Of a stretch of DNA of 64,000 nt, positions 33,422 to 43,131 are shown in pieces. Source of the DNA: Micromonospora rubida (lineage in GTDB: Bacteria; Actinomycetota; Actinomycetes; Mycobacteriales; Micromonosporaceae). Numbering within the stretch: the stretch's first letter is position 1; the number at the start of each line of letters is the position of its first letter. The stretch covers positions 682,001 through 746,000 of the forward strand of contig NZ_JAAALO010000003.1 of NCBI RefSeq assembly GCF_009908295.1, written 5' to 3'. The notes under the pieces were generated by a model that was given only the letters and a program-made list of their open reading frames with translations, had not been told where the DNA came from and did no database searches. Made by a program: the position numbers and the translations under genes.

Positions 33422-34360
33422 ATGACCAACGACAAGCGGCGGCGGGCCCCCGTCGGCCACCTGGAGTCCGCCTTCGGGGTCTCGCTGAGCCCGGAACTGC
33501 TGGAGCGGGCCCTGACCCACCGCTCGTACGCGTACGAGAACGGCGGCCTGCCCACCAACGAGCGGCTGGAGTTCCTCGGCGACTCGGTGCTCGGCGTGGT
33601 GATCACCACCGCGCTCTTCCACAACCATCCCGACCTGCCCGAGGGGCAACTCGCGAAGCTGCGGGCGAGCGTGGTGAACATGCGCGCGCTCGCCGACGTG
33701 GCGCGCGGGCTGGGCCCGGACGGGCTGGGCGCGTACCTGCTGCTGGGCAAGGGCGAGGAGAGCACCGGCGGCCGGGACAAGGCGAGCATCCTCGCCGACA
33801 CCCTGGAGGCCCTGCTCGGCGCGATCTACCTCCAGTACGGCCTCGACACCGCCGCCCTTGCGATCCACCGGCTGTTCGACCCGCTGATGGCCGAGTCGGC
33901 CGGGCGGGGCGCCGCGCTTGACTGGAAGACCAGCCTGCAGGAGCTGACCGCCGCGCTGGGGCTGGGCGTCCCGGAGTACCGGATCGAGGGCACCGGCCCC
34001 GACCACCTCAAGACGTTCACCGCGTGGGTGGTGGTCGCCGGCAACCGCTACGGCGGGGCGGAGGGGCGCAGCAAGAAGGAGGCCGAGCAGCGGGCCGCCG
34101 AGTCCGCCTGGCGGGAGCTGACCGCCCAGGCCGAGCGAGACCAGGCCGAGCGAGACCAGGCCGAGCGAGACGCAGCCGAGCGCGCGGCGGCCGGACAGCC
34201 GTTGCCCGGAGAGTCCGGGGAGCCCGGGAAGCCCGGGGAGCCCTGGACGCCGGCGACGGTGGGGGCGCGCGCCCCCGGCGGGGCGAACGGGGCCACAGCG
34301 GACCCGGCCGGTGGCAGCGCGCCGGACGCCCGGGCGGCCGACGAGGCGGGCCGTGCCTGA
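33422..34360 (+). CDS. rnc: Ribonuclease III with long low-complexity tail
   Basis: The 312-aa product has an RNase III domain ([13 protein letters not shown] near residue 35, catalytic signature [15 protein letters not shown] at 48-62, [16 protein letters not shown] near 125). A double-stranded RNA binding domain follows ([15 protein letters not shown] near 167, [20 protein letters not shown] near 217). Family enzymes end there. Here about 75 more residues follow, with a tandem AERDQ repeat and a GEPGKPGEP stretch. It processes rRNA and structured mRNAs. ATG follows GAAGAGG. The last 8 bp overlap mutM. Confidence 0.95.
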   Translation: MTNDKRRRAPVGHLESAFGVSLSPELLERALTHRSYAYENGGLPTNERLEFLGDSVLGVVITTALFHNHPDLPEGQLAKLRASVVNMRALADVARGLGPDGLGAYLLLGKGEESTGGRDKASILADTLEALLGAIYLQYGLDTAALAIHRLFDPLMAESAGRGAALDWKTSLQELTAALGLGVPEYRIEGTGPDHLKTFTAWVVVAGNRYGGAEGRSKKEAEQRAAESAWRELTAQAERDQAERDQAERDAAERAAAGQPLPGESGEPGKPGEPWTPATVGARAPGGANGATADPAGGSAPDARAADEAGRA

Positions 34361-35210
34361 GCTGCCCGAGGTCGAGACCGTCCGGCAGGGCCTGGCCCAA
34401 TGGGTCACCGGCCGGCGGATCACCGCCGTCGAGGTGCGCCACCCCCGGGCGGTCCGCCGCCACCTGGCCGGCCCGGCGCACTTCGCCGACGTGCTGGCCG
34501 AGCGGACGGTGTGCGACGTGCGGCGGCGCGGCAAGTACCTGTGGCTGCCGCTGGACAGCGGTGACGCCATCCTCGGTCACCTCGGCATGTCCGGCCAGCT
34601 GCTGCTCCAGCCGGCCACGGCGGCCGACGAACTGCACCTGCGAATCCGGTTCCGGTTCGCCGACGACGGCCCCGAGCTGCGCTTCGTCGACCAGCGCACG
34701 TTCGGCGGGCTGTCGGTCTCCGAGGGCGGGGCGGAACTGCCGGGGGAGATCGCGCACATCGCCCGGGACCCGATGGACCCGGAGTTCTCCGACGCCGCCT
34801 TCGTCACCGCACTGCGCCGCCGCCGCACCGAGGTGAAGCGGGCGCTGCTCGACCAGACCCTGATCTCCGGGGTCGGAAACATCTACGCCGACGAGGCGCT
34901 GTGGCGGGCCCGGCTGCACGGCGCCCGGCCGACCGACGCGCTGACCGGGCCGACCACGCTGCGGCTGCTCGGCCACGTCCGCGACGTCCTCGGCGAGGCG
35001 ATCACCGAGGGCGGCACCAGCTTCGACGCCCTGTACGTCAACGTCAACGGCGAGAGCGGCTACTTCGACCGCGCCCTCAACGCGTACGGCCGGGAGGGCG
35101 AGCCGTGCCGGCGGTGCGGAAGGCCGATGCGCCGCGAGGCGTTCATGAACCGCTCCTCGTACAGCTGTCCCCGCTGCCAGCCCCGGCCCCGGGGGGCGCT
35201 CCGGGGCTGA
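34353..35210 (+). CDS. mutM: Formamidopyrimidine-DNA glycosylase
   Basis: The 285-aa base-excision enzyme removes 8-oxoguanine and formamidopyrimidines. After initiator removal the N-terminus [17 protein letters not shown] supplies the catalytic proline and glutamate. [12 protein letters not shown] near residue 55, [14 protein letters not shown] near 73, [20 protein letters not shown] near 170 and the C-terminal zinc finger CRRCGRPM with YSCPRCQ are intact. The GTG at 34353 overlaps the rnc end by 8 bp, a coupled pair conserved in actinobacteria. Confidence 0.96.
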   Translation: MPELPEVETVRQGLAQWVTGRRITAVEVRHPRAVRRHLAGPAHFADVLAERTVCDVRRRGKYLWLPLDSGDAILGHLGMSGQLLLQPATAADELHLRIRFRFADDGPELRFVDQRTFGGLSVSEGGAELPGEIAHIARDPMDPEFSDAAFVTALRRRRTEVKRALLDQTLISGVGNIYADEALWRARLHGARPTDALTGPTTLRLLGHVRDVLGEAITEGGTSFDALYVNVNGESGYFDRALNAYGREGEPCRRCGRPMRREAFMNRSSYSCPRCQPRPRGALRG

Positions 35211-35216
35211 CCCGGG

Positions 35217-35234
35217 GCACCCCGACCGGGGTGC
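35217..35234 (+). terminator. Hairpin terminator after mutM
   Basis: GCACCCC-GACC-GGGGTGC, a 7-bp stem with a tetraloop, 7 nt after the mutM stop. Confidence 0.45.
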
Positions 35235-35368
35235 GTCCCGTCAACGTGACGGCAGGATTGACCGCCCGGCCCGCGGGGCATCTGGGCCGTCATGGACGCA
35301 CAGCGCATGCCGGTGGACGGCCCCCGGGCCGATGCCCCGGACGAACCCGAATCCCCGCGGAGCCGGCC

Positions 35369-36333
35369 ATGAGCGCCGACGTGCGGGCCGGCACCGTACG
35401 GACCAACGTGCCGGCCCGGCTCGACCGGCTCCCGTGGTCCCGCTGGCACTGGATGATCGTCATCGGCCTCGGCACGGTGTGGATCCTCGACGGCCTAGAG
35501 GTCACCATCCCGCGCTGGGCGCGCTGCTGACCGTGCCGCTGCTCAACGGCCTGCCCACCGGCGTCGGCTGGCGGGTGGCGTTCGGCCTCGGCGCGGTGCT
35601 GGGGGTGGCGGTCCTGCTGGTCCGCCGGCACGTGCCCGAGAGCCCACGATGGTTGTTCATCCACGGCCGGAGCGAGGAGGCCGAGCGGCTGGTCGACTCC
35701 GTCGAGCAGGAGGTGGAGCGGGAGACCGGCCGGGAACTCGACGCCGCCGACAGCTACATCGAGATCCGCCAGCGCCGCAGCACCGGCTTCCTGACCATCG
35801 CGAAGACCCTCTTCGCCCGGTACCCGAAGCGCGCCGTCCTCGGCTTCTCGCTCTTCGTCGGGCAGGCGTTCCTCTACAACGCCATCACCTTCGGCTTCGC
35901 CCAGATCCTGGAGACCTTCTTCGAGGTGCCGCCGGGCAACAGCGGCTACTACTTCGCGGTGATCGCGGTCGGCAACCTGCTCGGCCCGCTGCTGCTGCTG
36001 GGGCGGCTCTTCGACACGGTCGGCCGGGTGCCGATGATCGCCGGGTCGTACATCGTCTCCGGCCTGCTGCTGCTCGGCACCGCCGCCGGCGGCATCACCG
36101 GCCCACTGCTGTTCTCGAAGCTGGTCGGCAGCGGCCAGGTCGGCGACACCGTGCTCGCCTTCGTGATCGGCGCCTCCGTGATGATCGTCGGCGGCATCGT
36201 CGAGCTGCTCCTCGGCGTCAGGGCCGAGGGGAAGTCGCTGGAGGAGCTGGCGATGCCCCTGAGCGCCGAGGAGGCCGGCGTGCCCCGGCAGCGCGGGTCG
36301 GACGACGCCGCGACCCCGGCCGCCACCGGCTGA
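35369..36333 (+). pseudogene. MFS transporter remnant with internal deletion and frameshift
   Basis: ATG 35369 opens a normal MFS N-terminus ([20 protein letters not shown], first membrane helix), but the frame stops at 35530. From about 35511 a second frame resumes at [13 protein letters not shown] and runs to 36333 with WRVAFGLGAVLGVAVLLVRR, HVPESPRWLFIHGRSEEAE, six more membrane helices and a normal end. Compared with full sugar/metabolite MFS proteins, helices 2 to about 4 (roughly 110 residues) are missing and the two parts are out of frame. It can no longer make a transporter. The C-terminal part is undamaged, so the event looks recent. Confidence 0.88.
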
Positions 36334-36357
36334 CGCGGCACACGCTGGCCCGGGCGG

Positions 36358-37203
36358 TCAGGGAGCGGCCGGGCACGGTGCCCGCCACACGTCGAGCCGG
36401 CGGTCCTTGCGCATCGAGGCGAAGCCGTACCCGACCGTGGCCACGCAGAACCCGGCGGGGTCGCCGGTGTACTCGACGTGGAACACCGGCTTTCCGGCCT
36501 CGGCGAACGGCAGCAGCTTGGCGCACCGGCGCAGCCGGACGCACTCCTCGTCGACCGCGAAGTCGAAGTCCGGCGCCAGCGCGGCCACCTGCGGCACGTC
36601 GCCCAGCAGGCCGGGGGAGAGGCTCAGCGTGCGGGCCAGCGCGGCGACCCGCCGGTTGAACAGCAACTGGTCGTCGAAGTCCAGGGGGAGGCCGGGCCGG
36701 TGGGCGTACCCGTCGGCGTCGGCCAGCGCCACCGCGCCGAAGCCCTTGCCCCGGCAGAGCCGGAACCGGTCGGCGAGGATCGGCTCCAGCACGTCCCACC
36801 GCCGGACGTCCACCCAGCGGGTGTCCGGCCGGGGGCCTGCCACGCCGCGCACCGCCGCCGGGTACCGGTCGGCGTCCGGATCCGTCCCGGCGTACGAGCC
36901 GACGGCGACCTGACAGACCAGCCGGCGGTCCCGGGCGCGCAGCGCCGCGGTCTCGGTGGCGGTGGTACGCACCGGGTCGAGCAGGAAGACGTCCGCGTCG
37001 ACGGTGGTGTCGAGCGGCCCGGTGAGCTGCCACTGCCAGCGCCAGTGCCGGGCCGAGTCGGCCGGCCACGGGGTGGGCGAGCCCGGTGGGAGCAGGTCCG
37101 CCCGGCAGCCGTACGCCGCCGTGAGCAGCGCCACCGCGACGAGTGACCGCAGCAGCCGGCGCGGCCCACACCCCACGCCGGGCGAGCGCAGCCGGATCCG
37201 CAT
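36358..37203 (-). CDS. Endo-alpha-1,4-polygalactosaminidase-like (GH114) lipoprotein
   Basis: The 281-aa precursor has a lipoprotein-like leader (LLRSLVAVALLTAAYGC, Cys33). A TIM-barrel-like domain follows with RHWRWQWQLTGPLDTTVDAD, VDVRRWDVLEPILADRFRLC near residue 135, KGFGAVALADADGYAHRPG near 155 and EYTGDPAGFCVATVGYGFAS near 245. These are the motifs of the GH114/DUF297 family, whose founding member cuts polygalactosamine exopolysaccharide. It lies 24 bp from the end of the MFS remnant, convergent to it. The true substrate is unknown. Confidence 0.8.
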   Translation of the reverse strand: MRIRLRSPGVGCGPRRLLRSLVAVALLTAAYGCRADLLPPGSPTPWPADSARHWRWQWQLTGPLDTTVDADVFLLDPVRTTATETAALRARDRRLVCQVAVGSYAGTDPDADRYPAAVRGVAGPRPDTRWVDVRRWDVLEPILADRFRLCRGKGFGAVALADADGYAHRPGLPLDFDDQLLFNRRVAALARTLSLSPGLLGDVPQVAALAPDFDFAVDEECVRLRRCAKLLPFAEAGKPVFHVEYTGDPAGFCVATVGYGFASMRKDRRLDVWRAPCPAAP

Positions 37204-37346
37204 CGGCAGCTCCCGGGTAGCTCGCGGCCCCCGGCCGCCCGGTCGGGCCTGCCGCCCCCACGTACCGCCTCGGCGGGCCTCACCCGGTGAAACGAGCGGG
37301 GCCCCTGCGACGACTCGCCCGGGCCGCAGGGGTCACGCTCGCCGCC

Positions 37347-38669
37347 TCAGCGCGGGGTGCCGAAGTCCTGCGTCCAGTACGGCCCGTTGCTGGTGGCCAC
37401 GCCGACGCCGATCTCCGTGAACGAGCAGTTCAGGATGTTGGCCCGGTGCCCGGAGCTGTTCATCCAGGCGCTCATCACCGCGGCCGGGGTCTGCTGGTTC
37501 CAGGCGACGTTCTCGCCGTACGCGCGCCACGCGTACCCGACCCGGTCGAGCCGCTTGCCGACGTTGCTGCCGTCGCTGCCGTCGTGCGACATCTTCCGGT
37601 GGTCGGCCTGGTCCTGGCTGTGCGCCTGGGCGGCCGTTGTCAGCTTGCTGTTGATCTTCAGCGCCCCGCAGCCGGCTTTGGCCCGTTCGGCGTTGACGAG
37701 GTCGACGACCTGCCGGGCCTGGCTGCTGACGCCCGTCCCGGCGACGCTGCGGGACGTCGTCGCCGGGGTGCTGCGCTGGTTGCTCCGCGACGCGGCGGTG
37801 GACCGGCTGGGCTCCGGCGTCGGCTTGGCGGTCCGACTTGGCGTGGCCGACGGGCGGGCGGTGGTGGGTGAGGCGCTCGGCGAGGAGGCGGACGTCGCGT
37901 CGGGGCCGGCCGGCGCGGCGGCGACCGGGCTGTCGGCGGCGGCCGGTTCGGTCCGTGGGCCGTCCCCGCCGGGCAGGGCCAGGGCGCCGACGCCGAGGCT
38001 GACGACCAGGGTGGCCGCCGCGGCGGCCCCGCCGATCAGCAGCGGTCGCGGGAACCGGCGGGCCGGCCGGTGCCGCCCCTCGCCCTCGGCCGGGGCGTCC
38101 CCGGCCTGGCCTCCCCGGTACGCCGTGAGGCCCGCCCCGGGTCCGCCGGCCGCCGACGCGGCGGGCCCGACGACCGGCACGACCCGGGTGCGCTCCGCGT
38201 CCCCCGGCCCACCGACGGGACGGTCGTGCCACTGCCCGGTCGGCTGGTCGTGCCACTGCCCGGTCGGTTGGTCATGCGACTGCCGCCCGGTCGGCCGGTC
38301 GTGCCACTGCCCGGTCGGTTGGTTGTGCCACGGCTCGGCGCCGGGCTGCCACGGCTCGCCCTCCGGCCGCTGCGGCTCGCTCGCGGGCTGCCACCGGCCG
38401 GTGGGCTCCTCCCGCCAGGGCTCGTCGCCCGGCCGCCCCGGCTGAGCGGTGGGCTGCCGCGCCCACGGCCGGTCGGTCGGCTCCGCGCTGCGCGGATCGG
38501 CGGCCCACCGGTCACCCGGCTGGTCCGGCTCGTCCCCGAACAGGTACGCCGACCGAGGCTCGGGCCGGTCGGTCAGCCAGGCGGGCTTGTCGGCCGGGGG
38601 TCCCTGGCGCCGGCGGGCGCCCTCCGGGTCGTTCGGGTCGTTCGAGCCATACACGCCTGTCGCCTCCAC
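37347..38669 (-). CDS. CAP/SCP domain protein with repetitive cytoplasmic N-terminus
   Basis: The 440-aa protein begins with about 200 hydrophilic residues rich in Pro, Gln and Trp, including tandem QPTGQWHD units (coded at 38210-38340). A single membrane helix (LLIGGAAAAATLVVSLGVGA, near residue 215) and a Ser/Thr/Pro linker follow, then a CAP domain: VDLVNAERAKAGCGALKINS, AAQAHSQDQADHRKMSHDGS, YGENVAWNQQTPAAVMSAWM and SSGHRANILNCSFTEIGVGV. CAP domains are extracellular, so the topology is N-in, C-out. The function of bacterial CAP proteins is mostly unknown. GTG start at 38669. Confidence 0.88.
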   Translation of the reverse strand: MEATGVYGSNDPNDPEGARRRQGPPADKPAWLTDRPEPRSAYLFGDEPDQPGDRWAADPRSAEPTDRPWARQPTAQPGRPGDEPWREEPTGRWQPASEPQRPEGEPWQPGAEPWHNQPTGQWHDRPTGRQSHDQPTGQWHDQPTGQWHDRPVGGPGDAERTRVVPVVGPAASAAGGPGAGLTAYRGGQAGDAPAEGEGRHRPARRFPRPLLIGGAAAAATLVVSLGVGALALPGGDGPRTEPAAADSPVAAAPAGPDATSASSPSASPTTARPSATPSRTAKPTPEPSRSTAASRSNQRSTPATTSRSVAGTGVSSQARQVVDLVNAERAKAGCGALKINSKLTTAAQAHSQDQADHRKMSHDGSDGSNVGKRLDRVGYAWRAYGENVAWNQQTPAAVMSAWMNSSGHRANILNCSFTEIGVGVATSNGPYWTQDFGTPR

Positions 38670-38878
38670 GGGTCGGTTGCGGGCTGAACCTACGGGTGCG
38701 GTGCGAGCTGCGGCAACGTGGCTAAGGAAGAGTTAAGCGAATCCCACTCGCACGGATGGCCACTTCCGGTGATCCGAGGCGTACAGTTAACGCGTCCGGA
38801 CAGAGCGTGTCCGTGCCTGGTGGCAGCCCCCGACAAGTGGACCGGCAGACGTGGAGATGATCTACGGCCTGCGGGAAC

Positions 38879-38907
38879 TTGACGAATGGCGGTTGTCGGC
38901 TCAATAT
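38879..38907 (+). promoter_or_regulatory. SigA-type promoter
   Basis: TTGACG (38879-38884) and CAATAT (38902-38907) are 17 bp apart, the best housekeeping consensus in the window. It predicts a leader of roughly 105 nt for the gene at 39021. The rest of the 350-bp gap between the CAP gene and this ORF shows no gene. Confidence 0.65.
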
Positions 38908-39020
38908 GTAGGTGTCGCCAGTCGCGCCCCGGTCATGCCCAGAATCGCTGGGAATGGCAGCCGCGAACGAGTGGGCGCGCGTTGGCCGGCCTTTCCGGCA
39001 GCGCATATCAAGGAGTCAGT

Positions 39021-39215
39021 ATGGCGAAGGCCCTCTATGGCCACGTAGGTGCAGCGCCCGATCGGCGTCTGCTCGACGAGGTCACCCGACTGCGGTCCAG
39101 GGTTCAGGCACTGGAGTTCGAGATCACGCGCCTGCGTGCCGAGAATGATCGGCTCGCGGCGGCTGCGGCGGAGGCGGATGATCTGCTCCGTCTGGCCGAG
39201 CCGGCGCTGACCTGA
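39021..39215 (+). CDS. Small coiled-coil hypothetical protein
   Basis: The 64-residue product starts AKALYGHVGAAPDRRLLDEV and continues with a clear heptad pattern, TRLRSRVQALEFEITRLRAE, then NDRLAAAAAEADDLLRL. It should form a dimeric coiled coil. ATG follows AGGAG at good spacing, a strong promoter lies 114 bp upstream and a terminator follows, so it is a well-defined monocistronic gene, probably well expressed. No domain or function is recognised. It could be a scaffold or partner protein, but nothing in context says of what. Confidence 0.8.
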   Translation: MAKALYGHVGAAPDRRLLDEVTRLRSRVQALEFEITRLRAENDRLAAAAAEADDLLRLAEPALT

Positions 39216-39255
39216 TCTTCGGTTGTCGGACAACTGAATCGCACCACGCAAAATC

Positions 39256-39283
39256 GCGCGCCGACACTTATGTGCCGGCGCGC
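39256..39283 (+). terminator. Terminator after the coiled-coil gene
   Basis: A 12-bp stem with one mismatch (39256-39267 with 39272-39283, arm GCGCGCCGACAC) and loop TTAT. The remaining 233 bp to smc hold no recognisable gene. Confidence 0.65.
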
Positions 39284-39516
39284 AGCCATGTCCGGGGCCA
39301 TTTCCCGACGCCATTTCCTGATCTTGAATAATTGATCAAGGGTCGGTCCGGCGATCCGTACCGCTGACGCCCCGCGTCGGTCGCGCCGAGCCGGCGGCGG
39401 ACGGACGCCCGGGGCGGGTCGCGTGCGCGGCCCCCGGCGACGCCGGGTTAGTCTGCGGGTTCACCAGGTCCGCGCAGCCCACGACGGTCGGCGACCACCG
39501 GACGAGGATCGAGAAG

Positions 39517-42500
39517 GTGTATCTCAAGAGCCTGACGGTGAAGGGGTTCAAGTCCTTCGCCTCCACGACGACGCTGAAGCTGGAGCCCGGGATCACCTGC
39601 GTGGTGGGCCCGAACGGCTCCGGCAAGTCCAACGTCGTCGACGCCATCGCCTGGGTGCTCGGCGAGCAGGGGGCCAAGGCGCTGCGCGGCGGCAAGATGG
39701 AGGACGTCATCTTCGCCGGCACCGCCGGGCGGGCGCCGCTGGGCCGGGCCGAGGTCACCCTCACCATCGACAACACCGACGGCGCGCTGCCGATCGAGTA
39801 CACCGAGGTCTCCATCACCCGCCGGATGTTCCGCTCCGGCGAGAGCGAGTACGAGATCAACGGCGACTCCTGCCGCCTGCTCGACATCCAGGAGCTGCTG
39901 TCGGACTCCGGCATCGGCCGGGAGATGCACATCATCGTGGGGCAGGGCCGGCTCGACGGGATGCTGCACGCCAAGCCGGAGGACCGGCGGGCGTTCATCG
40001 AGGAGGCGGCCGGCGTCCTCAAGCACCGCAAGCGCAAGGAGAAGGCGCTGCGGAAGCTCGACGCGATGCAGACCAACCTCAACCGGCTCACCGACCTCAC
40101 CGCCGAGCTGCGTCGCCAGCTCAAGCCGCTGGGCCGGCAGGCCGAGGTGGCCCGGCGGGCCGCCGCGATCCAGGCCAGCCTGCGCGACGCCCGGCTTCGC
40201 CTGCTCGCCGACGACCTGGCCACCCTGCGCGCCACCCTGAACAAGGAGATCGCCGACGAGAGCGCCCTGCGCGAGCGGCGCGAGCAGGTCGAGGCGGAGC
40301 ACGTCGAGGTGCAGGGCCGGCTCGGTGAGCTGGAGGCGGCGCTGGCCGAGGACGCCCCGCTGCTGGCCGCCGCCCAGGACACCTGGTACAAGCTCTCCGC
40401 GCTGTCCGAGCGGTTCCGCTCCATCGAGCAGCTCGCCCGGGAGCGGCTGCGTCACCTCAGCGCCACCGGCGACGACGAGCGCCCCGGCCGCGACCCCGAC
40501 CAGTTGGAGGCCGAGGCCGAGCGGGTCCACGAGCAGGAGGAGGAGCTGCGGGCGGCGCTCACCGACGACCAGATTCGGCTCGCCGAGGCCGTCGAGCACC
40601 GGCAGGAGCTGGAACGGCAGCTCGCCGCCGCCGAGCGGGAACTGGTCGCGGCGGCCAAGGCCATCGCCGACCGGCGGGAGGGGCTGGCCCGGCTCACCGG
40701 GCAGGTGAACTCGGCACGAGCCCGCACCACGAGCGCCGGTGAGGAGATCGACCGGCTCGCCGCCGCGCACACCGACGCCCTGGCCCGCGCCGAGCAGGCG
40801 CAGGCCGACCTCGACGCGGTGGCCGAACAGTCCACCGAGGCCGACCGGGACAACGCCGACCTCGACGCCCGGCACGCCGAGGCGGTCGTGGTGCAGGAGA
40901 AGGCGCAGGCCGCCGTCCGGTCGCTCGCCGACGCCGAGCGGGCCGCCGAGAAGGACGCCGCGACGCAGAAGGCCCGCGAGGAGGCGCTCGCCATCGGGCT
41001 GCGCCGCAAGGACGGCGCGGGTGCGCTGCTCGCCCGCGCCGACGAGGTGCCCGGCCTGCTCGGCAGCCTGGCCGGGCTGCTCACCATCGCCCCCGGCCAC
41101 TCCGCGGCGGTCGCCGCCGCGCTCGGCGGGCTCGCCGACGCGGTCGCCGTCAGCGGCGTCGACGAGGCCGTCGAGGCGATGCGGCTGCTGAAGATCGCCG
41201 ACGCCGGCCGGGCCGGCCTGCTGGTCGGCAGCCCCGCCGGGCCGGGCATGACCGGGCCGGCCGACACGCTGCGCCCGAAGCTGCCCGAACACGCCCGCTG
41301 GGCCCCCGACCTGGTTGAATGCTCCGCCGAGCTGCGCCCGGCCGTGCATCGGGCGCTGCGCGACGTGGTGCTGGTCGACGACCTAGCCGCCGCGTCCGAG
41401 CTGGTCGCCGGCAACCCCGAGCTGCGCGCGGTCACCGGGGACGGCGACGTGGTCGGGGCGTACGCGGCGGCCGGCGGGTCGGCCAAGGCGCCCAGCTTCA
41501 TCGAGGTGCAGGCCGCCGTGGAGGAGGCCCGGACCAACCGGACGGCCGCCGAGCGGGCCGCCGCCGAGCTGCGCGACCAGCTCGGCGAGGCGCGCGCCGA
41601 GGTGGCCGCCGCGAAGGAGATGGTGCAGCACGCCGCCGCCGCGAAGCGGGAGGCCGAGAGCCACCGCAACGCCGCCGCCCGCAGGCTCGCCGAACTGGGT
41701 GCCGCCGCCCGGTCGGCGAAGGCGGAGACCGACCGGCTCGGCGACTCCCGGTCCCGCGCCGAGGCAGCCCGGGAACGCGACCTGACCGCCCTGGCCGAGC
41801 TGGCGGAACGGCTCCGGCTGGCCGAGGCCACCCCGCTCGACGCCGAGCCGTCCAGCGAGGATCGCGACCAACTCGCCGCGATGGTGCCACAAGCCCGGCA
41901 GAACGAGATGGAGGTCCGACTCGCGGTGCGTACCGCCGAGGAGCGGGTCTCCTCGATCGCCGGCCGGGCCGACTCGCTGCGCCGGCAGGCCACCGCCGAG
42001 CGGGCCGCGCGGGAGCGCGCGGCGGCCCGGCGGGCCGCCCGGGCCCGGGGCGCGGACATCGCCCGCGCCGTGGCCGGCGGCGCCCGCGAGGCGCTGGCCC
42101 GGCTGGCCACCACGATCGCGCGGGCCGAGGAGCACCGGGACGCCGTGGCGCGCGAACGCGCCACCCGGGAGGCCGAGTTGTCCGAGGTACGCGGCGCGGC
42201 CAAGCGCCTCGGCGCGGAGCTGGAGCGGCTGACCAGCCAGGTGCACCGGGACGAGGTGGCCCGCGCCGAGCAGCGGCTGCGCATCGAGCAGTTGGAGGCG
42301 AAGGCCGCCGAGGACTTCGGCCTGGACGTGGAGACCCTGGTTGCCGAGTACGGCCCGCACCAGCCCGTGCCGCCGACGCAGGCGGACGTGGCGGCGGCCG
42401 AGCGGGACGGGCTGCAGTTGCCCGAGCCGGTCTCCTACGAGCGCCCGGTGCAGGAGAAGCGGGCCGCCAAGGCGGAGCGGGAGCTGGCCCTGCTCGGCAA

Positions 42501-43131
42501 GGTGAACCCGCTCGCGCTGGAGGAGTTCGCCGCGCTGGAGGAACGCTTCAAGTTCCTCACCGAGCAGTTGGAGGACCTCAAGGCCACCCGCCGGGACCTG
42601 CTCACCGTGGTCAAGGACGTCGACAACCGGATCCTGGAGGTCTTCGCCAGCGCGTTCGCCGACACCGCCCGGGAGTTCGAGCAGGTCTTCACGGTGCTCT
42701 TCCCCGGTGGCGAGGGCCGGCTGATCCTCACCGAACCCGACGACCTGCTCATCACCGGCGTGGAGGTGGAGGCCCGTCCGCCGGGTAAGAAGATCAAGCG
42801 GCTCTCCCTGCTCTCCGGCGGCGAGCGGTCGCTGACCGCGGTGGCCATGCTGGTGGCGATCTTCCGGGCCCGGCCCAGCCCGTTCTACATCATGGACGAG
42901 GTGGAGGCGGCCCTCGACGACGTCAACCTGGGCAGGTTGATCACGTTGCTGGCACAGTTGCGGGAGAAGAGTCAGCTGATTGTCATCACCCACCAGAAGC
43001 GGACGATGGAGATCGCCGACGCCCTGTACGGCGTGACCATGCGCAACGGGGTGACCCAGGTGATCAGCCAACGGCTCAACCGGGCCGACGGGGACGACGA
43101 GCGGCGTGGCCGCGGCGAGGAGAACGAGTAG
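39517..43131 (+). CDS. smc: Chromosome segregation protein SMC
   Basis: The 1204-aa condensin ATPase organises and segregates the chromosome. It begins YLKSLTVKGFKSFASTTTLK, with Walker A VVGPNGSGKSNVVDAIAWVL near residue 30 and Q-loop GQGRLDGMLHAKPEDRRAF near 143. Long coiled coils flank a hinge at about residues 500-660 (VPGLLGSLAGLLTIAPGHSA, GNPELRAVTGDGDVVGAYAA). The C-terminal head has the signature LSLLSGGERSLTAVAMLVA and Walker B SPFYIMDEVEAALDDVNLG. GTG follows GAGAAGG. The stop overlaps the next gene's start by one base. Confidence 0.98.
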   Translation: MYLKSLTVKGFKSFASTTTLKLEPGITCVVGPNGSGKSNVVDAIAWVLGEQGAKALRGGKMEDVIFAGTAGRAPLGRAEVTLTIDNTDGALPIEYTEVSITRRMFRSGESEYEINGDSCRLLDIQELLSDSGIGREMHIIVGQGRLDGMLHAKPEDRRAFIEEAAGVLKHRKRKEKALRKLDAMQTNLNRLTDLTAELRRQLKPLGRQAEVARRAAAIQASLRDARLRLLADDLATLRATLNKEIADESALRERREQVEAEHVEVQGRLGELEAALAEDAPLLAAAQDTWYKLSALSERFRSIEQLARERLRHLSATGDDERPGRDPDQLEAEAERVHEQEEELRAALTDDQIRLAEAVEHRQELERQLAAAERELVAAAKAIADRREGLARLTGQVNSARARTTSAGEEIDRLAAAHTDALARAEQAQADLDAVAEQSTEADRDNADLDARHAEAVVVQEKAQAAVRSLADAERAAEKDAATQKAREEALAIGLRRKDGAGALLARADEVPGLLGSLAGLLTIAPGHSAAVAAALGGLADAVAVSGVDEAVEAMRLLKIADAGRAGLLVGSPAGPGMTGPADTLRPKLPEHARWAPDLVECSAELRPAVHRALRDVVLVDDLAAASELVAGNPELRAVTGDGDVVGAYAAAGGSAKAPSFIEVQAAVEEARTNRTAAERAAAELRDQLGEARAEVAAAKEMVQHAAAAKREAESHRNAAARRLAELGAAARSAKAETDRLGDSRSRAEAARERDLTALAELAERLRLAEATPLDAEPSSEDRDQLAAMVPQARQNEMEVRLAVRTAEERVSSIAGRADSLRRQATAERAARERAAARRAARARGADIARAVAGGAREALARLATTIARAEEHRDAVARERATREAELSEVRGAAKRLGAELERLTSQVHRDEVARAEQRLRIEQLEAKAAEDFGLDVETLVAEYGPHQPVPPTQADVAAAERDGLQLPEPVSYERPVQEKRAAKAERELALLGKVNPLALEEFAALEERFKFLTEQLEDLKATRRDLLTVVKDVDNRILEVFASAFADTAREFEQVFTVLFPGGEGRLILTEPDDLLITGVEVEARPPGKKIKRLSLLSGGERSLTAVAMLVAIFRARPSPFYIMDEVEAALDDVNLGRLITLLAQLREKSQLIVITHQKRTMEIADALYGVTMRNGVTQVISQRLNRADGDDERRGRGEENE

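Noticed and set aside
38770..39020. Riboswitch in the leader of the coiled-coil gene
   Set aside because: Some short inverted repeats exist, but no match to the conserved cores of cobalamin, SAM, ydaO or TPP riboswitches was seen, and the predicted leader is only about 105 nt.
39448..43071. Large minus-strand frames opposite smc
   Set aside because: They are shadows of the SMC coiled-coil codons, without start signals.
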